Positions 1 through 8,174 of a stretch of DNA of 32,513 nucleotides are shown here, piece after piece. The stretch covers positions 1 through 32,513 of the forward strand of contig JAPNUR010000033.1 of assembly GCA_026627385.1 (NCBI GenBank), read 5' to 3'. The stretch is from Bacillota bacterium (GTDB taxonomy: Bacteria > Bacillota > Sulfobacillia > Sulfobacillales > Sulfobacillaceae). How positions within the stretch are numbered: position 1 is the stretch's first letter; the number at the start of each line of letters is the position of its first letter. Position numbers and translations under genes: made by a program. The notes beneath the pieces were generated by a model. That model had not been told where the DNA came from. It saw only the letters and a list, made by a program, of their open reading frames with translations, and searched no databases.

Positions 1-107
1 GGCCTCCTTGATAGATTTAGGGATATTTCTATCGTAGCTCAGACCTCTTGTTTTTACATCAGCCTACAGACGTCATCGGGCCACGCATTGCGCGTGCGAG
101 AATCGAC

Positions 108-136
108 TTGACAACGCAGCTCTCCCTTCTTTTAAT
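108..136 (+). promoter_or_regulatory. Sigma-A-type promoter of the first permease gene
   Basis: TTGACA (108-113), a 17-base spacer and TTTAAT (131-136) match the sigma-A consensus at 11 of 12 positions. Transcription would start near 143, leaving a leader of about 55 bases before the permease. That leader holds an inverted repeat, GTGCA/TGCAC with 7 bases between (146-162), which could be an operator or a small hairpin. Confidence 0.75.
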
Positions 137-199
137 ATGTTGTAGGTGCAATAAAGATGCACGTAAGATAAATAGTCAATAAGAGGAGAGATTGGTATT

Positions 200-1672
200 A
201 TGGCACAAGAGGGGATGGCCAGCGACGGGCATGCAGGCTTAGAAGATAATGTCGTGGGATTCTGGGGTCTTGTCAGTCAAAGTCTGGCGGGAATGGCGCC
301 CACGTGCGATGTGGTGGCCTTTATGACGGCAGGCGCGGCCTTTGCCCTGGTGGCCTTGCCGCTGTCATACCTATGGGCTTTCTTTCTCATGTTCATTGAA
401 GTCAACACCATCTACCAACTGTCGAAAAATCGGGCCGGTGCAGGCGGTTATTACGCCTACGTGTCGGCGGGGTTGGGGCCGTGGGCCGCGCTCATCACCG
501 CGATCATGGTGATGTTTTATCAAACAGTGAGTGTCGCGGGAATTCCGGTTTACGTAGCGGGCGTCTTTTTGCCCGGAATTGCCCGTCTCATGGGTTTCCA
601 TGTGCCGGGTTGGTTTTGGATCGCGGCCTGTCTTTTCTTCATTGGCATACCCTGGGTGCTGTCGGTTGCGGGGATTCGCCCCACGATCCGGACGCTGGTG
701 TTTACGAGCAGCCTCGAAATTGTGTTTTTAATTGTGACATCGGTGTTCATCATTGGTCGCGCGCATCCGGTGGCGCCCTTACGTCCGTTTTCGCTGGCGG
801 CGGTCGGTTTGAAAGGCGTGGCCATGGGCATGATTTTTGCCATCACCAGTTTTATTGGCGTGGGTAGCCACGCGCCCTTAGGCGAGGAAGCTAAAGGACC
901 GCGCACCCAGCGTGGACGCATGATTGGCAAAGCAGCCATTGTATCCTTGACGCTGGTAGGGGCGGCCTTGACATTGGCCGCGTACGCGCTCACGGTGGGG
1001 TGGGGCGAAGCGAACATGGCGTCCTTTGCCACAGCGCCAGCGCCAGGCGTGACTGTCTACCTTCATTACTTAGGGATTTTCGGCGCTGTGGCGCTGGTTG
1101 TGCTGGCGATTAACAGCGCCCTGATGGACTCCTTGGCACTCTTGACGGCGTCAGGCCGCGTCCTATATGCGGTCGGTCGGGATCGCCTGTTACAAACACA
1201 CTTTGCCGCGGTCAATGGCCGGCGCGCGCCTGCGCGCAGCGTGTCCACATTGGCGGCTCTGGCGTTGGTACTGGCTATTGGCACCGGGCTTTGGCTAGGA
1301 CCGTCCAATGCCTTTGATATGTTGACCACGGCGGTGCTCTTTGGGTTAGTGTCGGCGCATACGTTGATGAACCTGGCGCTGATGCGGTTGGCCCGCCGTG
1401 ACCGAACAGAAACGTTGTCCTCGCGTATCTGGGCGCGCGGGGGGCGTGTCCTGGTGCACTGGATTTTACCGACGTGGGCGATGATCCTGTTTTGGGGTGT
1501 GCTTTACGAATCGTTGATTCCGTTCGTTTTTCCGTTGACGTGGTCTTTTGTACTGTGGGCCTTGGTCGTGATCCCAACCGCCGTTTGGGCTATCACCGTG
1601 GGCCGTAAAGTGGCTCAGTCGAACCGCTTTGCCCTCGGAGTAGTGCGCGACGATTCGATGTTTGCCGGTTAG
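200..1672 (+). CDS. APC-superfamily amino acid permease
   Basis: A 490-residue, very hydrophobic protein with roughly a dozen predicted membrane helices. Its N-terminal part (GLVSQSLAGMAPTCDV, then a glycine-rich GAGGYYAYVSAGLGP stretch near residues 78-95) has the usual layout of the amino acid-polyamine-organocation family, and GEEAKGPR near residue 228 is also typical. It should be a secondary transporter in the cytoplasmic membrane, probably for an amino acid or related amine; the substrate cannot be read from the sequence. The ATG at 200 follows AAGAGGAGAG (181-190). It stands alone behind its own strong promoter. A second, unrelated-length APC permease lies at 28784-30127. Family assignment is solid, substrate unknown. 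Confidence 0.85.
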   Translation: MAQEGMASDGHAGLEDNVVGFWGLVSQSLAGMAPTCDVVAFMTAGAAFALVALPLSYLWAFFLMFIEVNTIYQLSKNRAGAGGYYAYVSAGLGPWAALITAIMVMFYQTVSVAGIPVYVAGVFLPGIARLMGFHVPGWFWIAACLFFIGIPWVLSVAGIRPTIRTLVFTSSLEIVFLIVTSVFIIGRAHPVAPLRPFSLAAVGLKGVAMGMIFAITSFIGVGSHAPLGEEAKGPRTQRGRMIGKAAIVSLTLVGAALTLAAYALTVGWGEANMASFATAPAPGVTVYLHYLGIFGAVALVVLAINSALMDSLALLTASGRVLYAVGRDRLLQTHFAAVNGRRAPARSVSTLAALALVLAIGTGLWLGPSNAFDMLTTAVLFGLVSAHTLMNLALMRLARRDRTETLSSRIWARGGRVLVHWILPTWAMILFWGVLYESLIPFVFPLTWSFVLWALVVIPTAVWAITVGRKVAQSNRFALGVVRDDSMFAG

Positions 1673-2080
1673 GGGATAACAGTGTCATCGAAGGCGCTAG
1701 TACCTTAAATAGAGCACCGCGTGGCTCGGCGGCCATGCGGTGCTTTGGTATTGAATGTCGCTCTTTGGGCGTCTCCTCCTTCGCAAACCGATCTGACCTT
1801 AAGGAAGACGACAACATCGGCGCGCGTGCTCGCCCATGAGAGAAGCACAAACGGGATATTCCGCCAATCCGCCACCGCCTGGCGCTTCTCCGCCCATTTG
1901 TCACCGGCTAGGAAACTCCGGCGCGCCAGCAGGAGTAACCCCGCAACATCCGGCACCTGAAACACCGCGTTCACCTATTACAGAGAGGAATTAGGGAACA
2001 ACCCTTAGACCACAGGGGTTGAACACGCATCTTGCCGACTTCGCGGCGCTTACGTAAAATACCGTCATCTGTGCCACGCC
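1673..2080. other. Gene-poor interval with one strong hairpin
   Basis: No convincing gene is seen in these 408 bases. Open frames on the minus strand (about 1593-1904 and 1705-1974) lack ribosome binding sites and resemble no family I know. The only clear structure is the hairpin at 1713-1744, which probably ends the permease transcript. Confidence 0.5.
1713..1744 (+). terminator. Probable terminator hairpin after the permease
   Basis: AGCACCGC (1713-1720) pairs perfectly with GCGGTGCT (1737-1744). The stem continues inward through a G-T pair and TGGC/GCCA, giving about 13 base pairs around a 6-base loop. Only a short T run follows (TTTGG), so termination may be inefficient or Rho-assisted. 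Confidence 0.5.
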
Positions 2081-2542
2081 TTATCGGACCTGTAAGGTGA
2101 CAGGGCGGGAGGATCTTTCGGCGACTTTCCGCACCGCCGTCCCGGTGGCCACCACTTCCATGACGTCCTCGGAGCGATGAATAATCTCGAGGTTCACATT
2201 CACTACCGCGTCCGCGCCGAGGTCGGTCGCTTCCGCCTTCATCCGCTGCAAGGCCAATTCCCGGGCATCGTACATGAGCTGCGTGAGTTGCGTTAACTCT
2301 CCCCGTTGGAGGCCCTTGAAGGCCGTCGCGATGCCGCCCGCAATGCCCATGGACATCACACTGTTGCCCAAGACGAGCCCCAGTGGTTCGTAGCCGGCAT
2401 CAGTCACCAGCCAAAAGTCCAAGGCGCTCAGATTGCTTGTGGCGGCGCCTTTAGCCGTTTTGGTCATCAGTGCTTGTAACTGTGTTTCAACATCCTTCAT
2501 ATCGGAGACGGTATTCCCGCCGCCTCCTATCCCAAACGCCAT
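2081..2542 (-). CDS. YbjQ-like (UPF0145) putative heavy-metal-binding protein
   Basis: A 153-residue protein. The segment from about residue 45 onward (TDAGYEPLGLVLGNSVMS, then ALQRMKAEATDLGADAVVNV and VVATGTAVR) is the pattern of the YbjQ/UPF0145 family, a small oligomeric fold annotated as putative heavy-metal binding; no biochemical role is firmly established. The first ~40 residues (GIGGGG and a helix) are an N-terminal extension. The start is the ATG at 2542, because AAGGAGGA lies 9 bases upstream on the minus strand (complement of 2551-2558); a longer open frame reaching 2590 has no such site. It is a single gene, divergent from the next one. Residues that would bind metal (Cys/His clusters) are not evident. 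Confidence 0.75.
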   Translation of the reverse strand: MAFGIGGGGNTVSDMKDVETQLQALMTKTAKGAATSNLSALDFWLVTDAGYEPLGLVLGNSVMSMGIAGGIATAFKGLQRGELTQLTQLMYDARELALQRMKAEATDLGADAVVNVNLEIIHRSEDVMEVVATGTAVRKVAERSSRPVTLQVR

Positions 2543-2759
2543 GTGGTGAATCCTCCTTACGATACGTCGATAGTGTTCTCCATTCGCCATTGGGAGCCCG
2601 CAATCCTGCCGAGGATAGCCGCTGCTGTCGCGTTTGCTAGTACTGCAAGTCGCCAGTCATTCAGAAACGGCGGCGTAGTCCACGGAGACAAACTTTCGGA
2701 TTATTCACGACCCGTGCGCACATCTAGGGTATGATGACTATGACATGAGGTGGAACGCC

Positions 2760-3311
2760 ATGTATGCGATAGAATTGTATTTTGACGATTTGCTGGAATG
2801 CGAGGTTCGAAGCCTTTGGCAATTGGTAGCCCAGGCTGCGCCATCGGACACATTGCAGCGCGTGGCTCACGCCCGGCCCCATATTTCGCTGGCTGTTTGT
2901 GATGACGCGAGGGTGGAGGACCTATGTGCCGTCGTCGAAGCCCTTGACGACAAAACGTTTCCCATTCATTTCAGCGTTATTGGGTGTTTCCCCCCGTCGG
3001 GGACCTTGTTTCTGGGGCCCGCGTGGAGCGTGCCACTTGCCGCGATGCATGAGAAGACTGCCCATCACCTTCGCCAGCGCGGTGTGCCCATTTTGTCATA
3101 TTATGAGCCGGGCCATTGGAGTCCTCATGCGACGATCGGACTTGAGCTTTCCCCGGATGCTTTAACGAACGCATTCGACACGGTGATTCGCCAATTCACG
3201 TCCCTAAAGGGCTGGGTCACGCATGTGGGTGCCGTGGAGGTCATATATGAAGGGAGGCGCCACGTGAATACTCGGTCGGTGTTCAGCAAGGAATTGGCCC
3301 CGTGGCAGTAG
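2760..3311 (+). CDS. 2H phosphoesterase superfamily protein (2'-5' RNA ligase-like)
   Basis: A 183-residue protein with two HxS/T-type signatures: RPHISLAV near residue 43 and SPHATIGL near residue 124. These are the paired catalytic histidine motifs of the 2H phosphoesterase superfamily (LigT/ThpR, YjcG, cyclic phosphodiesterases). The reaction would be hydrolysis or ligation of 2',3'-cyclic or 2'-5' phosphodiester bonds in RNA or nucleotides; the real substrate is unknown. The ATG at 2760 is preferred over the ATG at 2745 because GAGGTGG (2747-2753) stands 6 bases before it. A -10-like TATGAT lies at 2730-2735 with a poor -35. The gene is monocistronic, with about 500 gene-poor bases after it. 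Confidence 0.75.
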   Translation: MYAIELYFDDLLECEVRSLWQLVAQAAPSDTLQRVAHARPHISLAVCDDARVEDLCAVVEALDDKTFPIHFSVIGCFPPSGTLFLGPAWSVPLAAMHEKTAHHLRQRGVPILSYYEPGHWSPHATIGLELSPDALTNAFDTVIRQFTSLKGWVTHVGAVEVIYEGRRHVNTRSVFSKELAPWQ

Positions 3312-3818
3312 GCGCGGGCATTTCTACGAGCCCATTAGGGCGTCCTTAAGCTTGTGCTCGGACTATCTCAATCCCGATATTCGGGATAGTTGGCTTTACC
3401 TCTTCAGGAAAGTAACCGCGTGGGAGCGGTCTAGCCATTTTCGTCCGCTCGTTGCTCCGGAAGTCCCCACGTTGGCAGCGCCCTTGCCGCACACGCTGCC
3501 TCGCGACCGTCTTAGAGAGATCAGCTGCCTGGAGCATGCTAGGACGAAGTTGCCCGCGTAGAGACAGTGCCAGGGTTTGACTCCTTATCGACGATACATG
3601 GGTGAGTCGAGAGACGGCGGCGTAGTCATAACGTGGTCTGGCAGTCCCGGTGCCGGTTGGTCAATGCGCGTGGGCGATTCCTTGATGGGGAGCACCCTTG
3701 TCCCCGTTGTCGCAGCTTTTGACGATCTTTTTACTACCGCGACCGTATCCGGCCTTTTATAGTGTTTGATAGGGGCGGCAAATCGAGGTGACAGAGGCGA
3801 AACAAGGGGGGGTTCATC
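3312..3818. other. Gene-poor interval
   Basis: About 500 bases with no gene I can support. Short open frames (3352-3561, 3577-3762 plus; 3346-3537 minus) lack good ribosome binding sites and family resemblance. There is a perfect inverted repeat ATCCCGA-TAT-TCGGGAT at 3371-3387 and a -10-like TATAGT at 3758-3763 that could serve the small membrane protein and the KdpDE-like pair. The composition is compatible with an old, decayed insertion, but I cannot name one. Confidence 0.4.
3371..3387. repeat. Perfect 7-bp inverted repeat
   Basis: ATCCCGA (3371-3377) and TCGGGAT (3381-3387) are exact inverted copies around TAT. No T run follows, so it is more likely an operator or a remnant of a mobile-element end than a terminator. 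Its role is unknown. Confidence 0.4.
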
Positions 3819-4151
3819 GTGGGTCGGTTGGAGATGGGAGGGCGCATGATCCACCTGACGTTGCACATGGGGGCAACAATGCCGGCCTCGCGTGCCGTAG
3901 TGCCGTCCTGGATCGCGTTTGCGATTGTCGGCGTGGCCACGCTGATGTTTGTCATCGGTTGCTTCATCGCGGCGCCTACATCGCTGCGTCCCCTGGAACG
4001 CCAACACCCGGCACCACCCGCGCATCGCCTGATTCTCCCTAAGCCGCGTGCACCGGTGATTCCGTGGGCGCATGTGGTGTCCCGGCGGTCTAAGCGAACC
4101 ACTGATCGCGGGGCGCTTCGCGTTGGGCATCGTAACCGCAGGGGAGGCTAA
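3819..4151 (+). CDS. Small single-span membrane protein of unknown function
   Basis: I do not recognise this 110-residue protein. It has a hydrophilic N-terminus, one strong membrane segment at about residues 31-53 (from WIAFAIVGVATLMF on), and a proline-, arginine- and histidine-rich basic tail, so the tail is probably on the cytoplasmic side. The GTG at 3819 follows the purine run AAGGGGGGGT (3803-3812); an ATG at 3846 after GGGAGGG is an alternative and would shorten it by nine residues. It sits 66 bases before the KdpD-like kinase on the same strand and may be co-transcribed. It is much longer than the ~30-residue KdpF peptide and shows no similarity to it that I can see. Confidence 0.5.
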   Translation: MGRLEMGGRMIHLTLHMGATMPASRAVVPSWIAFAIVGVATLMFVIGCFIAAPTSLRPLERQHPAPPAHRLILPKPRAPVIPWAHVVSRRSKRTTDRGALRVGHRNRRGG

Positions 4152-4217
4152 TGCCCGGAAATCATTGCCCTCTTGTGTCCCATGGGCGCGCTTTTATGAT
4201 GGAAAAGAGATGGCGAA

Positions 4218-5846
4218 ATGTTGCGGCGTAGGGAGACGGAGCGAATGATGGAACGACGGAGGAAGGCGCAAAAGCGACATCATTCTCCGAGTACCCTGAT
4301 TCAATGGCGGGTCTTAGATGCGCGTCACCAGGCAAGTGACAAGCAAAATCTGGGGATAGGGCCGTACGTTGCGGTCGTGCTGATGGTGGGGAGCCTCACA
4401 GCCTTTTTATGGATCCCCCGCCATCTCTTTGAGGACGTGAACATTGCCCTCTTGTATTTGCTGCCCGTGCTTTATAGTGCCGTCAAGTGGGGCTTGCGCC
4501 CCGCGTTACTAGCGTCGGGGCTTGGAGTGATGTCCTTCGACTTTTTCTTCATTCCCCCTATTTTTAGCTATGCGGTCAGCGACGTCCGGTATTTGATCTC
4601 CTTTGCTGTATTTTTGGTGGTCGCCGCACTGACCGCGAGCTTGGCTTCATCGTTGCAGCAAAAGACCCGTGAAGCCGAGCGGCGGGAGCAAACGACGGCG
4701 CTCTTACTAGGCGTCAGTCAACGCCTGTCGCGGGTTAGCGATGTGCAGGCAATCGGCCGTATTCTCGTGGACCACATGGTGGAGACGTTCGGCGTGCCAG
4801 CCGCGGTACTGTTGCCTAACCAGTCAGGTCAGTTAGAGATCGTTGCGGAAAGTCGCGAACGGCCGCTGACGCGCCGCATCAATCCGGGGGTGTTGTCCTG
4901 GGTCTACCAACATGGACAGGTTGCGGGATATGGTACTAAACCTCATCCCGAGATGTTGTATGTTCCCCTCAAAAGCGAAGAAACCGTCTACGGGGTGTTA
5001 TGTCTGGGAGAATACGGGCTATCGCACCCGTTTTCACATGAGCAGCGCGCCACAGTGGAAGCGGTCGCGGGGCTGGCGGCCATTTCCGTGGCCCGTGTGC
5101 AGGCAGAGGCGCAGGCCCGCACGGCCGAGCTTACCGCAGAATCGGAACGGCTTCGTACGGCCTTGTTGGATTCGTTGTCTCATGAGCTCAGAACACCGGT
5201 CACCGCCATTCTTGGCGCTATCGACAGTTTGCAGGAAACGCGACCGAAACTGACACGGGAGGATCAAGACCTCTTGGTGGCCACTATCCGGGACAGCGCC
5301 ATGCGCATGAACCGCTTGATTACGAATTTGCTTGGCATGGTGCGACTGGAAAGCGGGATGATGCGCTTGAATCGACGACCGTGCGACATCGCCGACCTGA
5401 TTGGCGTAGCCCTCGCGCAATTGGGGGAAGCGTTGGAAGGACGTCCCGTGTTGGTCGCGATGCCCGAGGACACGAGTGATCTGTGGGTGGACGACGTGCT
5501 GATGGAGCAAGCTTTAGTGAACGTTTTGAGCAATGCGGTGAAATATTCTCCTGAAGGATCGCCCGTCGAAATCCACGTCGAGCGATTGCCACAAGCCGTT
5601 CGCTTTAGCATCCGGGACTACGGCATTGGGATTGAGGCTGATGAAGTAGATAAATTGTTTGAGAAATTTTACCGCTCACCGAAGGCACGCCGTTGGCCTG
5701 GGACGGGCCTGGGTCTAGCTATCTGCCAAGGCATTGTCGCCGCTCATGGAGGACGTGTGTGGGCCGCGCCCGGCGCTCCCCAGGGAACCGTGATTTACAT
5801 CGAACTGCCGTGCGCTGAGCCAGCGGAAGGAGGGGCGGTCCAGTGA
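4218..5846 (+). CDS. Short KdpD-like sensor histidine kinase
   Basis: A 542-residue membrane sensor kinase. In order: a basic N-terminus, four membrane helices at about 48-145 (the DUF4118 membrane domain of KdpD), a GAF-like domain at about 165-290, a HisKA domain with phospho-acceptor His322 in SLSHELRTPVTA, and an ATPase domain with N box NVLSNAVKYS (435-444), G1 DYGIGIE (467-473) and G2 GTGLGLAIC (495-503). Full-length KdpD is near 900 residues; the N-terminal KdpD sensor and Usp-like domains that read potassium and c-di-AMP are absent. The start is uncertain: ATG at 4218 has little upstream signal, while the paired ATGs at 4245/4248 follow GGGAGACGGAG. The stop overlaps the regulator gene by 4 bases (GTGA), so the two are coupled. 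No kdpFABC pump is in the window. Confidence 0.85.
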   Translation: MLRRRETERMMERRRKAQKRHHSPSTLIQWRVLDARHQASDKQNLGIGPYVAVVLMVGSLTAFLWIPRHLFEDVNIALLYLLPVLYSAVKWGLRPALLASGLGVMSFDFFFIPPIFSYAVSDVRYLISFAVFLVVAALTASLASSLQQKTREAERREQTTALLLGVSQRLSRVSDVQAIGRILVDHMVETFGVPAAVLLPNQSGQLEIVAESRERPLTRRINPGVLSWVYQHGQVAGYGTKPHPEMLYVPLKSEETVYGVLCLGEYGLSHPFSHEQRATVEAVAGLAAISVARVQAEAQARTAELTAESERLRTALLDSLSHELRTPVTAILGAIDSLQETRPKLTREDQDLLVATIRDSAMRMNRLITNLLGMVRLESGMMRLNRRPCDIADLIGVALAQLGEALEGRPVLVAMPEDTSDLWVDDVLMEQALVNVLSNAVKYSPEGSPVEIHVERLPQAVRFSIRDYGIGIEADEVDKLFEKFYRSPKARRWPGTGLGLAICQGIVAAHGGRVWAAPGAPQGTVIYIELPCAEPAEGGAVQ

Positions 5847-6571
5847 CCATTTTGGTCATTGATGACGAAGCACACATTCGCCGCGTGTTGAAAGTTCTGT
5901 TACAGACTCAAAATTATCACGTCATCGAAGCGGCGACAGGCGCCGATGGTTTGGTGCAAACCTTTGCGGCGGCGCCGGACTGTGTCTTGCTGGACATTGG
6001 GTTGCCGGATATTTCCGGATTTGATGTGTTGCAATCGATCCGCCGTCAATCCTCGGTCCCTGTCATCATGCTGACTATCCGCGAGGCCGAGCAGGATAAA
6101 GTGCGGGCTCTCGATATGGGGGCAGACGACTACGTATCCAAACCCTTCGGCGCCCGCGAGCTCCTGGCACGCATTCGGGTAGCCCTTAGGCACCGGGTGC
6201 ACACCACGCCGCCCACCGTGATGCGCATCGGCAGGCTTACCCTCGACTTTGGTCGACGTTGGATAGAACGGGACGGCCAGCCGGTGCACCTGACCCCCAT
6301 TGAATATGCCCTATTACAAGAACTGGCCACGAATGCCGGGCGGGTCTTGACGCACCAGCACCTGTTGCGTAAAGTATGGGGACCCATGAGCGAGGACACG
6401 GATGCCCACTACCTGCGTATCTATGTGGGTCATTTGCGAAAGAAGATTGAGCAAGATCCCACCCGGCCGCGGCTCATTCTGACTGAACCCGGCGTCGGGT
6501 ATCGCATGATGGCGCCTGAGGACTGCGCCGAGGTATCAGACAAGGACAGCTCGCCTTCACCAGACCCGTGA
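5843..6571 (+). CDS. KdpE-like OmpR-family response regulator
   Basis: A 242-residue cytoplasmic regulator. The receiver domain (1-115) has the acidic pair Asp7-Asp8, the phosphorylation site Asp51 in LLDIGLPD, Thr78 and Lys100 in SKPFG. The C-terminal winged helix (about 135-230) ends in RIYVGHLRKKIE and TEPGVGYRM, the wording of the KdpE branch. GTG at 5843 follows GGAAGGAGGGG (5825-5835) and overlaps the kinase stop by 4 bases. It should be phosphorylated by the adjoining kinase and bind DNA near its target promoters. No Kdp pump is adjacent, so the regulon could be a remote kdp operon or something different. It converges on paaD with only 16 bases between the stop codons. Confidence 0.85.
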   Translation: MTILVIDDEAHIRRVLKVLLQTQNYHVIEAATGADGLVQTFAAAPDCVLLDIGLPDISGFDVLQSIRRQSSVPVIMLTIREAEQDKVRALDMGADDYVSKPFGARELLARIRVALRHRVHTTPPTVMRIGRLTLDFGRRWIERDGQPVHLTPIEYALLQELATNAGRVLTHQHLLRKVWGPMSEDTDAHYLRIYVGHLRKKIEQDPTRPRLILTEPGVGYRMMAPEDCAEVSDKDSSPSPDP

Positions 6572-6587
6572 TGCTGTGTGCCCCTCC

Positions 6588-7034
6588 TCAAATAACCTTG
6601 ATGGCTTCAAAGGGTTGCTGACAGTCGCGACAGTAATAGAGGGCGCGGCATAGTGTGGGACCGAATCGGCTTTGCTTTTCGGTATTGGACGAGCCGCACA
6701 GAGGGCACGCTGGATCTTGCGCCTCGGCCGATGCGGGAGGCGCGACGCCCCAATGGAGCAATCGCGCACGCCCTTCGGGACTAATCCGATCCGATGACCA
6801 GGGAATGTCATAGGTAAATCGGACAACGGGTTGGTACTCATGGAGAGTCTCCTCGACCCGACGGCGTATCACGTCGAGTGCGGGACAACCGAGGAAGGTG
6901 GGCAAGAGATCCACCTCGACCGTCTCGCCAATGCGAATATGGCTCACCATGCCCATGTCCACAATGTTGAGGCCCGGAATTTCCGGATCCATCACCTGTT
7001 CCAGCTTAGTGAGAATCTCCTGCTTACTGACCAT
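6588..7034 (-). CDS. paaD: Phenylacetyl-CoA epoxygenase subunit PaaD (PaaJ)
   Basis: A 148-residue protein. The first ~75 residues are a MIP18/DUF59-type domain (VMDPEIPGLNIVDMGMV, LPTFLGCPALD), as in SufT and PaaD proteins that help assemble or insert metal centres. The C-terminus carries a zinc-ribbon-like CPLCGSS ... CRALYYCRDC, which is characteristic of PaaD. It is thought to be needed for maturation of the PaaABCE multicomponent oxygenase rather than for catalysis. It is the last gene of the minus-strand paaABCD run, 15 bases after paaC. The length is a little under the usual ~160. Confidence 0.9.
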   Translation of the reverse strand: MVSKQEILTKLEQVMDPEIPGLNIVDMGMVSHIRIGETVEVDLLPTFLGCPALDVIRRRVEETLHEYQPVVRFTYDIPWSSDRISPEGRARLLHWGVAPPASAEAQDPACPLCGSSNTEKQSRFGPTLCRALYYCRDCQQPFEAIKVI

Positions 7035-7049
7035 GATCGTCCCTCACTC

Positions 7050-7811
7050 TTACCAGGCCGATTCTGGCGCGATGACGCGTACGGCGCGCATAGTCGTTAA
7101 AATGTCGTCTAAAGCGGGCGTATGGCGCCCCGCGCGACCGTTGTGCTCCATCGTCGTCGGTATCTCCCCCGGCCACGGCAATTGCCAGTCTTGGAACTGA
7201 GCACGCACTTCGCGTACCCAGGCGTCCTTCAACGCAAGGGCGGGAGGAAGTCCGAGTTGCGCCTGAACATCATCTCGTAACCCCCAGTCAAACAGATCGG
7301 ACAGGGTAGGCCATACCGCGGCGACTGCGTCGATGACGCGCCGGCGGGCCTCATCGCCCCCTTGGGCTAACATCTCCATCCACAAGGCAAAGTGTTTCAG
7401 GTGAAAAGCTTCCTCGCGTTGAATCTTTTTAAGACCATGCGCAAGGGGTGTAAAGTCCACGTGCGCCAACGCTTCCAGGCGCAGACGGTCAAACATCTCG
7501 TAAAAGTACCGACGCACCACCGTCGCGGCCCAATCGCCATTGGCCGCCTCTACGAAGCATGCGTTGCGCCAGCTGGCCACGGGACGTGCGTAGACGAGCG
7601 CGTCCGGATCAGGCTCACCAAGATCGTGTAAGAGTTCATAAAGGTAGAGTGCATGACCCATTTCGTCTTGGTGGATGGAACTAAAAGCGAGATCTTCTTC
7701 CAATTCCGGGGCCAGGCCAAGCCATTCAGACCCCCGATGCCCGACAATCCATTCGTCGTCCGCTATCGGGGTGATAAGACGGATGAGTGCCTCGCGTGTC
7801 TCATGGTCCAT
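7050..7811 (-). CDS. paaC: Phenylacetyl-CoA epoxygenase structural subunit PaaC
   Basis: A 253-residue ferritin-like helical protein. ADDEWIVGHRGSEWLG near residues 17-32 and SSIHQDEMGHALYLY near 44-58 are PaaC signatures, and REEAFHLKHFALW near 132-144 is the second helix pair. In the known complex PaaC is the partner of PaaA: it keeps the fold but not a working di-iron centre, and it bridges to the reductase. The ATG at 7811 has AGAGGGGA upstream and is only 2 bases after the paaB stop, so translation is likely coupled. It functions in the cytoplasm in aerobic phenylacetate degradation. Confidence 0.92.
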   Translation of the reverse strand: MDHETREALIRLITPIADDEWIVGHRGSEWLGLAPELEEDLAFSSIHQDEMGHALYLYELLHDLGEPDPDALVYARPVASWRNACFVEAANGDWAATVVRRYFYEMFDRLRLEALAHVDFTPLAHGLKKIQREEAFHLKHFALWMEMLAQGGDEARRRVIDAVAAVWPTLSDLFDWGLRDDVQAQLGLPPALALKDAWVREVRAQFQDWQLPWPGEIPTTMEHNGRAGRHTPALDDILTTMRAVRVIAPESAW

Positions 7812-7813
7812 GG

Positions 7814-8155
7814 TTATCCCCTCTTGCCCGTCATTTCTTCAGCGACCTCTTCAATGCTCATTGCCCGTGCCTTAAATCGTTTCCAATGCGGGGCGTTGTC
7901 GTATCCCGACGGCAGTCGGTATTTTTTGTCCTCCCCAATTTGCGGCAGGTAGGCGGGTTCTTGCGCCGCACTGTAAATGGCGTCTTGCGGGACTACCCAG
8001 ATGTCGACAACTGTTTCGCGCCGGAAAAATGCTTCTCGCGCCATTTGCAGCGCCATTTCCGGATTGGCCGCCCGGATGCTGCCCACGTGGGTGTGAAAAG
8101 CCAGCCGATCCTTCTGGCCGAACACTTCGTATACCGGATATTCTCCCTGACTCAT
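7814..8155 (-). CDS. paaB: Phenylacetyl-CoA epoxygenase subunit PaaB
   Basis: A 113-residue protein with the PaaB pattern YEVFGQKDR, HVGSIRAANPEMALQMARE and FFRRETVVDIWVVP. PaaB is a small subunit of the PaaABCE complex that joins PaaAC heterodimers into the larger assembly. It has the usual ~95-residue core plus a C-terminal extension (PHWKRFKARAMSIEEVAEEM). A GGAGG stands about 10 bases before the ATG at 8155. It is the second gene of the run, 19 bases after paaA. Confidence 0.92.
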   Translation of the reverse strand: MSQGEYPVYEVFGQKDRLAFHTHVGSIRAANPEMALQMAREAFFRRETVVDIWVVPQDAIYSAAQEPAYLPQIGEDKKYRLPSGYDNAPHWKRFKARAMSIEEVAEEMTGKRG

Positions 8156-8174
8156 GAGTGCCTTGCCTCCTTGG

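Noticed and set aside
1593-1974. Two minus-strand open frames after the first permease
   Set aside because: No ribosome binding site, overlap with the permease end and terminator hairpin, and no recognisable family.
3346-3762. Short open frames that might be transposase remnants
   Set aside because: No transposase motif could be identified in either strand; kept only as a gene-poor interval.
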